A DNA stretch of 64,000 nucleotides from Polynucleobacter asymbioticus (GTDB taxonomy: Bacteria > Pseudomonadota > Gammaproteobacteria > Burkholderiales > Burkholderiaceae). The stretch's first letter is position 1; each line of letters opens with the position of its first letter. The stretch is from the NCBI RefSeq assembly GCF_018687575.1, contig NZ_CP061297.1, forward strand, positions 562,813-626,812, read 5' to 3'. A model generated the notes under the pieces. It did not search any database and was not told where the DNA came from. It saw only the letters and a program-made list of their open reading frames with translations. The position numbers and the translations under genes were made by a program. This document shows positions 61,201 to 64,000 of this stretch, in pieces.

Positions 61201-64000
61201 AAGCATTACCTTTGCAACACTGACTGGTTCCGGAACATTAGATCTTGGTTCGAATACTTTAATTATTTCTAATGCCTCAGGCACCTTCAGTGGTGTGATC
61301 TCTGGTACTGGTAACTTGGTACTGACTGCTGGTACACAGACTCTGTCAGGTACTAATACCTACACTGGTACTACAACGATTAATGGCGGTACCTTAGTCA
61401 TTACTAATAATGCCGCTTTGGGTAGTAATAGCGGTGGGGCAGTGACCATCGCCAGTGGCGCTACCCTCGATCTGCATGGTGTAGCTGTCGGTGCTAAAGC
61501 AATTACCTTAAATGGAGGTACCTTAAAAGATATCACTAGCTCTTTAGCTGGTGATATCACCTTGACTGCTAACAGCACCTTTACCGCCACGAATGCAGAC
61601 GATGTATTAACTCTGTCTGGCGTGATCTCTGGTGGCTATGGCATTACTAAGGCTGGCCTAGGCACTGTCATCCTCACCAATACCAATACGTACACTGGTA
61701 GCACAACTATCTCAGCAGGCACTCTGTCCTTAACTGGTTCTGGTTCTATTGCAACTTCAAGTAATGTGATTAATGACGCTATCTTTAAGGTCAGCGGCAC
61801 GACTACTGGTGCTTCGATCATCAGCTTGGCAGGTAATAGCTCTGGCTCAGTCCTATTAGGCAGCAAAACACTGACCTTAAGCAATGCGAGCGATAGCTTT
61901 GCTGGCGTCATCTCTGGCACCGGCAACCTTGTTCTGACAACTGGTACACAGACTCTGTCAGGTACCAATACTTACACCGGTACCACTACCATTAATGGTG
62001 GCACACTCACTGTCTCTGGCAGCTTGTCTGATAGCACGGCAGTAACAGTAGCAGCCGATGCGACTTACAACCTGACTGCTAGCGATACGATTGCAGCACT
62101 CACTGGCGCAGGTAATGTCACTCTAAACGCCAACACCTTAACGATTGCTAATGCAGTGGGCACCTTCAGCGGCGTCATCTCTGGCACCGGCAACCTTGTT
62201 CTGACAACTGGTACACAGACTCTGTCAGGTACCAATACTTACACCGGTACCACTACCATTAATGGTGGCACCTTAATCATCACCAATAACGCTGGCTTAG
62301 GTAGCGATAGTGGTGGGGCGGTCACGATTGCTAATGGCGCTACTTTAGATCTTTATAACGTAGCAGTAGGTGCTAAAGCCATGATCCTCAATGGCGGAAC
62401 TATTAAAGATGTCACAAGCTCCTTAGCTGGCGATATCACCTTAGGTGCCAACAGTACCTTTAGTGCTACTAATGCAGGTGACGTATTAACCTTATCTGGA
62501 GTGATCTCGGGTAACTATGGTCTTACCAAGACTGGCCTAGGCACTGTCGTTCTCACCGGTGCCAATACTTATACTGGTAGCACCACCGTATCTGCTGGTA
62601 CGCTGTCCTTGTCCGGCTCTGGATCGATTGCCACTTCAAGCAGTCTGATCAATAACGCCACCTTTAGCATTAGCGCTACTACAACAGGTGCTTCCATTAT
62701 CAGTCTAGCTGGTAACAGCTCTGGTAATGTTGCTTTAGGTAGCAAAACACTGACTATTAGCAATGCCAATGACACTTATGCTGGCGCAATCTCCGGCACC
62801 GGTAACCTCGTTCTGACGACTGGTACTCAGACCCTCTCCGGCACCAACACCTACACCGGCACCACCACTATTAATGGCGGCACCTTATCAATCACCGGCA
62901 TCTTAGGTAATGGCAACTACGCTGGCAATATTGCTAACGCTGGTACCTTGTTACTCAATACCAGCGCTAACCAAGAACTCTCTGGCGTGATCTCTGGTGC
63001 AGGTAGTCTGACACTAGCTGGTGGCAACCTCACGGTCTCGGGCAACAATACCTATAGTGGCGGCACGACGGTTAATGCAGGTACCTTGTTCGGTGGAGCT
63101 GGAAGCGGCACCAATACCGTCTTTGGTAGCGGGGCAGTTGCCGTTAACAGTGGCGCAAGCTTATGGTTAGATCGTGCCACTCTTGCTAATAACATTAGCT
63201 TAAACAGCGCCACACTCCAAGGCACCAATGGCTTTGGCGAGGTGTTTAACGGCAACATTAGCTTAACTGGTAATAACACCATCCAGGCTTATTACTACGT
63301 CACTCTCAATGGTGTGGTGAGTGGTACTGGCAACCTCATTAAGGATCAGGCTGGAGTATTAACTCTGGCTGGTATCAACACCTACACTGGTGATACCACC
63401 GTATCAGCAGGTACTGTATCGATCACTGGTGTCTTAGGTAATGGCAACTACGCTGGCAATATTGCTAACGCTGGCACCTTGTTAATCAATACCAGCGCTA
63501 ACCAAGAACTCTCTGGTGTGATCTCTGGTGCAGGTAGCCTAACGAAGACTGGCTCAAGCACCTTAATCCTGTCTGGCAACAATACCTACACCGGTAAAAC
63601 CACCATCACTGGTGCGCTCTCCATCGGCTCAGATACGAACTTGGGCGCTGCTCCAGGCACTGTTGTCGCTGATCAATTAACCCTCAATGGTGGATCGATC
63701 TTTAACTACAACGGCGCTAGCATCACCTTTAATGCCAACCGTGGCATGACCCTCATCGGTAGTAACATCTTGCAGGTGAATAACGGCAGCACGATCACTG
63801 TTCCAGGTGCGATGAGCGGCACTGGCTCATTAACCTTATCCGCAAATAATGGTTTAGGTGGCGTATTGCTCCTCTCCGGCACCAACACCTACACCGGCAC
63901 CACCACTATTAATGGCGGCACCTTATCAATCACCGGCATCTTAGGTAATGGCAACTACGCTGGCAATATTGCTAACGCTGGTACCTTGTTACTCAATACC
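43274..64000 (+). CDS. Giant TpsA exoprotein (filamentous-haemagglutinin-like), 3' end outside window
   Basis: Open for at least 6,909 codons; the frame held at every place I checked, from the start to the last base. No ATG precedes the conserved region, so the TTG at 43274 is the likely start. It gives a long signal peptide (hydrophobic core IFAGFLVLSQ, cleavage predicted after TAANA) and a mature N-terminus LPTGGNVVAGSATISQ, the hallmark of TPS domains, with NPNG at residues 137-140. Two W-(F/L)-LDP motifs at about residues 486 and 1029 end Gly/Asn-rich segments. Beta-strand (PATR-like) repeats dominate from about residue 2430 on, interrupted by two Gly-rich domains and four YDG repeats. 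Secreted by the TpsB encoded upstream; likely a surface fibre for attachment or aggregation. Confidence 0.93.
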   Translation, partial: MKNSVTKILDQFAFSFAKTKGIFVVKKSQIFAGFLVLSQCNFVVAQTAANALPTGGNVVAGSATISQTQTANSATMNINQTSQRAVVNWDSFNVGKNAQVNFNQPNAQAVTLNRVTSASASMIDGAVRANGQVVLVNPNGVTFGKGADINAAAVVATTMNIANKDFMEGKSTYKGNGKGAVVNEGKISVNDPNGYIALLAPEIRNEGYLLARKGPNNGVALAAGEQITLDFRGDQLISVNVDKATYGALIENKRVIEVKGGLIVVAAGSANQLMGSVIKNTGRISASTMVNNGGVIELVAANVTQAGTVAANGKGTNSKGGQVNIVGENITLAQDSKTTATGKAGGGNIEIGLGRTQATNVNQAPVQAVAQAAAPLAAATTVEERQTAIKQVAAVASESKQLAKTVSVEANAKVNTSATQNGDAGNIAIWSEVKTTVNGILKAVGGALGGNGGFIETSSKGSVVLGKQFTVDTSATNKTSGKSGLWFLDPIDLIIDSSAANVISAALSRNNVTIEVNGNVCPSLGSCTQNGSGSLTIASGADILKQGNTLTTLKLNSSGIFNLNANISGENLNVIINSSIAFLNVGTTISASQVTVQAQTIYANGTINAYGVSGVSTPLGAAIQLLAQVLYVSGRLNVASNVNTSNNTNTSTNTNTNRNTITYNGSVIREEDLPTFLTAQNNSSNNANNANNVTNSLEVVYSSTAANDAVADRINTQTNVIYLNAVNDITLYSIAEIKANGTTGGYVNITAQALNAQSGSLIQANGNNGPGGVINITTSDVHLSGAISANGANGGSFVLSAQNAQIDDQAVIQTNGSNGPGGTISIDISQDIYFVNSGLYANGSTDGGSIRILSRAGNLSLFDSLIQTNGSNGRGGSIQLSANNGSTSISSALESSGATQGGNILITANNITLENNANIFATGNTGGGTVLVGGDWQGTNGVYQATTVTMNQGAVINASALINGDGGKVVLWSDIKNPNSISAINGIISAKAGLQGGNGGRVETSSSWLQLGDEITVSTKAANGIDGEWLLDPEHLWIRDPSWSGVNYSTSGTTTYTALAANRWGTILVSGADTRDRGPTVDGVFYQGVSTIRTDTIVTALNSGSVRIVATGLIDVWGWQGSGLDNYYINSTTANKLTLEAGTSIYFGAGTGNKVVNLPNGTLELLAGTTISQDVSAIGSGLYAKNLILGKCSFVGCTSNPSVNLSGTNNQFANLQGANLSSVNLKNNVSLTVNSSGLTVAGPVTIVGTSIIVNGNITSTLAGSTILLKTSGSIELGASKTIQSNNGNIILWSDTGAIGGLSGGNGGYIYLNAGSQIISNGGKIVLAGGADPNGDGIPDGYAWNALTGTQAGITLGPIGGVGSSVNLLSSGGDIIMRGYTSGSTTYPGMTTQKTFKIDSGAGTILINAGSSSGHGFEWVYGIDGADFVITSASTSSNAISITGSTSKAGGYSAGIIALRSGNYLIQSTATTGGGIQFIANNMTAAGNQMFFTGTGGTGYILSKNGPIEFSGTGGGAGFINGGAIRLGSNSAVTINGVTSSVASSTSNVTITTDYFSFGASSAINTAGSLTIQPYGTSFGSIQTLSNLSFSSSLSQVMLGKSGNTGGITIGSSFNAAGTLTIYGGRVIINSNISVIAAGNVNVTAIYSSADIGLYLYSGALLESTGGTMSITAGSVGSYDLYTTNATIRSYGNLTITANATTNRAVWLDPNSLIRSTNGGITITSTSTNEIPVYLNTSSQILASGAISITGTSSTHEGLFMEASAKIQSTGSTLDISAVGGILLRSGTQLLSNGNLNIYSNGTATSREGIDVYEGGSVVVQSSAGNVNINAIGYQGIYLHNASTTIRAYGDLNINALAGTQIALYGEASGTCATSQCGLISDTGNITINAISRDNSANSFYAYYLRNPVVANGTDSGKGNIYISATGKYGAVTFDGAAYGYIKAQSDINLIGYSGAIGATYAIYIGAAGPSLTSSGGGLLRAATGNITISAFGYDRALFGNNSSANIVALAGNIVVQGSTLPTNPSGTFTSVNTAIQTSYDNIYSTITGATNPRTLQPTGFATANPGSAATAHYWGITWTGNFLAVNNPHSVTTGTAPTSGGTVTIAGSILNAVTPTTVDTGTGFSISDGGNIYSYGALSLAGYAIGGRTIADGVNASTGGNHGLVIWGTTTTIRSYSSSVSLAGYANGYATNGNYTPNLESAGILIYSDHNLIKGYTNVSLTGIDMRGIGIYLATYASGSNGIVADTGSVTINSINNNSNWYSTYLRQSITASAGSVNINAAGQFGLAIDHSQGTIAAAGNVNINTYTSLYTSLYMHTGISNTIQSTAGSIIISATNAGSNTDNYAINEGSTTSITADQNIIFQGASLAAATPGSLTSAAGAATPVFASANTGSVMTGPSATRTLSWLGAMTATNGYISLNGSSVVSGLITASGASGGVVLNGAGTYNISNTSNNISTIAASVGTSGVTFVNGSSLKIGAVNSITGITSGALTLTAAGLTGSANITPSSSSTITINNSSGSPEYSGIISGSTAVAKSGNGTQIFSGANTYSAGTTLSGGTLQVNDGGAFGSSTVSATATIKFNLTTDATFANGFTLTSNGTLMNIGTAVPTFTGVINTGAVSTTLLDGGTAGLIVSGNATPTASGAGYWVKGNITFTGNALNTLVIRGVSSGVATITFASSNGVTTFTPWFVGTSESTAPMNIIVNSGVTVTEDASQAAGSLYFGNISGAGTFNLRGASATNYILGQSTIATLTASSNIALNVGNNTTSGSITSGNITASGGITLNSSSASYTYAGILSGTTLTKSGSGTVTLTGANDYTGTTTISAGTLQIGASGTIGTLGTAAVVNNATLAVSRSDDVTITNAMSGTGALSKLGTNTLTLIGAVTYSGATAVAGSIIFRNAATPSTSGFTGTGTVTIEPSSTSFTAAVSKSYTFASTITGFTLGKAGNASDMTIGAAISIAGPISIYGGTIAINGNLNTTAGTTSGDILLKSSGDISVAASKSITTSGGDVVLWANSDNQTSSGSIALRSGSSIVTGSLSVAGGAIWIGGGSDGATWNGLSVGSGYGVPGTSFTSPTGGGVTAAVYLEGSSISSFGGAVKITGDTAAGSWGIVTYGQVSVNAGSGTIEFDGQSRTEGNRLGILFGVHDLSLASTVSISSSASGNAITIRGVGRGTEDAIGLSGTVNITSSGAGSIEINGNALGTGRSIVAGNYYNGILNVYASSGDITLNGNSKAVQVATRVMAGGTAGPSKINIGQGGSITSSTSNVFIIGDTIALADGGMAITSSGQVSVQSSGSSFANPLSFPISNLSLSSSITGLTLGKVGNTANITIAGNTTIAGPITIHGGAVTLSSGLSTSNATTGNIAITTTGLTGSGAVALANNRSLTITQSGASIYSGSISGASATVNKSGNGTLTLAGNNSYTGITTISGGILSISSDANLGAVPGSVTANSITLAGGALQATASMALNSYRGITLTADSGLAATSSNALIYAGVITGGYALTINGSSQTGTVSLVAANTYTGGTTLSVGTLGAYNNSSLGSGALILAANTNLLIGRAVTDIANDITLTGNATVSFDTNVEYLIVAGGGSGGVGRGGGGGAGGVLTGTASLTDLSYNVTVGAGGAAVINDQRGLNGSNSSLGTVAVATGGGGGGGWTACGGLSGGSGGGASGCGGSGGTGVAGQGYAGAAVVGVNQTNGGGGGGAGAAATNQNGGIGIESYITGSSLWVGGGGGAGSINGGGTPGTGGTGGGANGKNQVTTGNSGTPNTGGGGGGVEGYAGTSGAGGSGIIIVRYLGADAGSGGAESAGTGTAAGYSLHSFTSIVPSALSLNAISVKLSGVISGSNGLTVNAAPGTLTLSGTNTYSGGTTVAGGTVKADASSVGSITSGAFGTGTVTVSSGYTLDLNGRNVSNALNIRGTGIGANGVLINSSGNAATASGALTLAAATTIGGSGSITLGGSISGAYALTKIGSNTLVLTGSSNGSTTTTISSGTLQVGSSAAAGALGSGNVVNSAALVFSSNSDLSVSNAISGSGTLTKQEGGVLTLAVSNSYTGLTTISAGTLKLGNAAALGTTAAGTTITSGAVLDLNGQTISNAEALTVNGTGISSGGAVINSSSTAASYAGLLTLGSASSIVGDTGTIALSHAGTISGAYNLTLGGAQGGSITSIIGISTGALTKIGAGTWTMSGANTYSGGTTISAGTLKAGSTTAFGASSGAISIADGAALDLNGKALANTNALTLNGTGVSAAGALTNSSSTAGTYAGAITLGSISSIGSTSGAITISGAISASSSNYGLALVGDKAITMSNTSNALSTIASGSSLGALTVVSTGDLAIGSVVAGATTYNGLNSTGVISVKTTGDLNISQNVATTSTSAVASAPAMLLAAGYLESSGSVTKNIKLSGSPTFTVGTNGIIDFYSGDSAGSTGLSTYVDLQTSKSYTYSATLSTKPTAAGYNVIYRGAAPYIYLTVVDSQTGTYGTASALSYWYSTSPTLYGSAYLPASLSAFDSAQIFTAGQTTININSGGLSGSITISTALTSTTNARTYSLTLNPTLTLSGSSSIFVPGAAKDFVVNPKTVTLSAAKTYDASTDLTGYVTVGTGVGSQTLTYTGATANNANVATANKYINAITLANATDGSGGLASNYQLPTLNAANAPVTINAATATVAATKTYDGNTTLTDGQMSITGVGGVAIAFTLGTAAANDANVATANKYVSLGTLALTGGSNATAASNYALPASSNSANNSLTINTATATVSATKTYDGATTLTKPQISITGIGGAVIDFNLGTAAASDANVATANKYVSLGTLALTGGTGTTAATNYALPASSNSANNSATINAATVTLSATKTYDGNDTLGAGTVTVGTGVAGQTLTYSSATASDINVATANKYISAITLGDCTGVSCVGLVSNYQLPTLNAANAPVNIGQLSSVTYSGSAGGLWSSGSNWTTTSTLGTTNVTGATPTLGNVATIIVPAGTTVAYSNAMSGLTPTAAVAITNNGTINFTNTGAVTLDTPISGTGAITISGSGGSVNLGATNSYSGSTTINSGSTLQLGNTSAIGTGSAVIINGTLDLNGYSPSLASLAGTTGAITTTAAGTQTITVGSSNATTNYGGVIQNGSGTIALIQSGSGTQTLSGNNTYTGGTTITAGTISAGSANALGTGAVGIGSSGTLDLSYSGAVTLGSALSMVTGSAITNSANTSNLYVTGTSTINGSINTAGNQTYNGAVTLGGNSILTTLNTSATNTNGSITFTSTVNGSAGTETLTITNGSGAVTFGSNVGANVGLGSLTITGGATATAQTTTLGGNVTTAGIQSYGGNLTLGANATLTSANSDVTIAGDVNTTLTVASGILKFLGAGQWSVSANNGSTWSTYTATSSANGSSGASGINITYNAGSYSWTPSSSSDVAILVVGGGGSGAASYFAGGGGGGGGGGVIVANSYSITSSAVTVTVGAGGSVVPFNSTGLVGNNGGNSVFDALTAIGGGGGGTWTSSNTRISGKNGGSGGGGPGGNGPATGGSTTGSTLVGTYYGNNGGTSPTGNPFNGSGGGGAGGAGVAGNSTRAGGAGIASSITGTSSYYGAGGGGAGGVAGNAGGLGGSGIGGTGSAGNPNGASLSTAAAATAGTINTGSGGGGATGQASGAGGSGLVVVSGSIAGSRGSYGLTIVSGSGKASIGGAVSNLTTLAINSKSVASEIGGVISGGAALTYNTASGYTGSSGAAGVLTLSAANTYSGTTTINGGTLVITNNAGLGSDSGGAVTIASGATLDLHNVAVGAKAINLNGGTIKDVTSSLAGNITLGANSTFSATNADDVLTLSGLISGSYGITKTGLGTLVLTGTNTYTGATTISAGTLALTGAGSIATSSSFTNNATFDISGITTGATIIGLAGSNAGSVVLGSKTLTLSNASDTFAGVISGTGNLILTTGAQTLSGANTYSGTTTINGGSLLLATGGSINNSQLINNGGAATLSGSGASITFATLTGSGTLDLGSNTLIISNASGTFSGVISGTGNLVLTAGTQTLSGTNTYTGTTTINGGTLVITNNAALGSNSGGAVTIASGATLDLHGVAVGAKAITLNGGTLKDITSSLAGDITLTANSTFTATNADDVLTLSGVISGGYGITKAGLGTVILTNTNTYTGSTTISAGTLSLTGSGSIATSSNVINDAIFKVSGTTTGASIISLAGNSSGSVLLGSKTLTLSNASDSFAGVISGTGNLVLTTGTQTLSGTNTYTGTTTINGGTLTVSGSLSDSTAVTVAADATYNLTASDTIAALTGAGNVTLNANTLTIANAVGTFSGVISGTGNLVLTTGTQTLSGTNTYTGTTTINGGTLIITNNAGLGSDSGGAVTIANGATLDLYNVAVGAKAMILNGGTIKDVTSSLAGDITLGANSTFSATNAGDVLTLSGVISGNYGLTKTGLGTVVLTGANTYTGSTTVSAGTLSLSGSGSIATSSSLINNATFSISATTTGASIISLAGNSSGNVALGSKTLTISNANDTYAGAISGTGNLVLTTGTQTLSGTNTYTGTTTINGGTLSITGILGNGNYAGNIANAGTLLLNTSANQELSGVISGAGSLTLAGGNLTVSGNNTYSGGTTVNAGTLFGGAGSGTNTVFGSGAVAVNSGASLWLDRATLANNISLNSATLQGTNGFGEVFNGNISLTGNNTIQAYYYVTLNGVVSGTGNLIKDQAGVLTLAGINTYTGDTTVSAGTVSITGVLGNGNYAGNIANAGTLLINTSANQELSGVISGAGSLTKTGSSTLILSGNNTYTGKTTITGALSIGSDTNLGAAPGTVVADQLTLNGGSIFNYNGASITFNANRGMTLIGSNILQVNNGSTITVPGAMSGTGSLTLSANNGLGGVLLLSGTNTYTGTTTINGGTLSITGILGNGNYAGNIANAGTLLLNT
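54023..54670 (+). other. Gly-rich domain 1 within the TpsA exoprotein
   Basis: Begins EYLIVAGGGSGG and ends GGSGIIIVRYL, with many Gly-Gly-Gly-Gly runs between. This 'LIVAGGG ... GSGIIIV' frame is typical of glycine-rich domains in phage tail fibres and some adhesins. It sits inside a beta-strand repeat that resumes after it. Confidence 0.7.
57011..58066 (+). other. Four tandem YDG-type repeats in the TpsA exoprotein
   Basis: Four units of about 87 residues, each with a KTYD(G/A) start (AAKTYDAS, ATKTYDGNTT, ATKTYDGATT, ATKTYDGNDT) and an NVATANKYI/V-S/N motif. Copies 2 and 3 are close at the DNA level. YDG/MBG-type domains are common stalk units in large bacterial adhesins. Confidence 0.8.
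59501..60235 (+). other. Gly-rich domain 2 within the TpsA exoprotein
   Basis: Starts VAILVVGGGGSGAASY and ends AGGSGLVVVSGS, with the same frame as domain 1 but different internal loops. Codons in the poly-Gly run are GGC/GGT-rich, giving a locally high GC tract. Confidence 0.7.
60491..62870 (+). repeat. Near-identical ~880-bp tandem repeats in tpsA
   Basis: Unit starts (ATTAATGG...) at 60491, 61379 and 62258, that is 888 bp (296 codons) and 879 bp (293 codons) apart; the third unit is cut short at about 612 bp. Units share long stretches with mostly synonymous or conservative changes. Each codes for several beta-strand repeats around the consensus LSGTNTYTGTTTINGGTL. Confidence 0.85.
62833..62962 (+). 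repeat. 130-bp exact direct repeat in tpsA, copy 1
   Basis: Identical base for base to 63871-64000, offset 1,038 bp (346 codons). A partial, slightly diverged copy lies around 63411-63510. Confidence 0.95.
63871..64000 (+). repeat. 130-bp exact direct repeat in tpsA, copy 2 (reaches window end)
   Basis: Identical to 62833-62962 and still matching at the last base of the window, so the true repeat is probably longer. Confidence 0.95.

Noticed and set aside
44428-63888. Many minus-strand open frames of 60-160 codons within the adhesin
   Set aside because: They are antisense to one continuous repetitive frame rich in Gly/Thr/Ser/Ala codons, have low-complexity Pro/Val/Leu translations and no ribosome sites. 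They are shadows.
60491-64000. Possible CRISPR-like array
   Set aside because: Repeats are in frame with the adhesin, differ in length and spacing and code for beta-strand repeats; there are no short uniform spacers and no cas genes.

Overview
The window looks like the chromosome of a low-to-mid-GC betaproteobacterium of the Burkholderiaceae, most plausibly a Polynucleobacter-like freshwater bacterium. This is an inference from gene content (SoxXYZA, an NAD-dependent formate dehydrogenase, IorAB-type molybdoenzyme, phasin, class I fumarase, acetyl-CoA synthetase, compact spacing); no 16S gene is present. No insertion sequence, integrase, rRNA or CRISPR array was seen.

Region 1 (1-9.7 kb) is metabolic. 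It holds a leftward lrgB/cidA membrane pair and a rightward run iorA-iorB-soxX-soxY-soxZ-soxA, in which the sox genes overlap and no soxB or soxCD follows. Convergent to that lie purU, two small envelope proteins and a penicillin-acylase-family enzyme.

Region 2 (9.8-18.5 kb) is accessory. It starts at a tRNA-Leu(UAA) gene and ends near a second exact copy of the last 14 nt of that tRNA, so it may be an island inserted at the tRNA. Inside, a TolC-like outer-membrane channel gene, an unknown 471-residue exported protein and two secreted Pro/Gly-rich proteins overlap by 4 nt each. Four further secreted proteins with nearly the same signal peptide and 'QPSIPAG..VNRPEVS' start follow. They share a linker ending in a 'KAPTSVG' motif but carry unrelated C-terminal tails. 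This array is my best candidate for an undescribed system.

Region 3 (18.5-42.4 kb) is core. It contains exbD-exbB-tonB-murI-fumarase on the minus strand, acs, tRNA-Ser(GGA), a phasin, a YciI-like protein, a DUF748 protein, a fused FdsG-FdsB plus FdsA formate dehydrogenase, and a MazEF-type toxin-antitoxin operon with a palindromic operator over its promoter and a third small ParD-like gene. The NAD biosynthesis genes nadB, nadC and nadA follow.

Region 4 (39.2-64 kb) is a two-partner secretion locus: a TpsB transporter, a parvulin-type foldase, a small exported protein, then an 897-bp A-tract-rich leader with three closely spaced palindromes. After it comes a giant TpsA exoprotein that starts at a TTG codon and remains open to the window end (at least 6,909 codons). 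The exoprotein has a haemagglutination/TPS domain, many beta-strand (PATR-like) repeats, two Gly-rich tail-fibre-like domains, four YDG repeats and near-identical ~880-bp tandem repeats near the window end.
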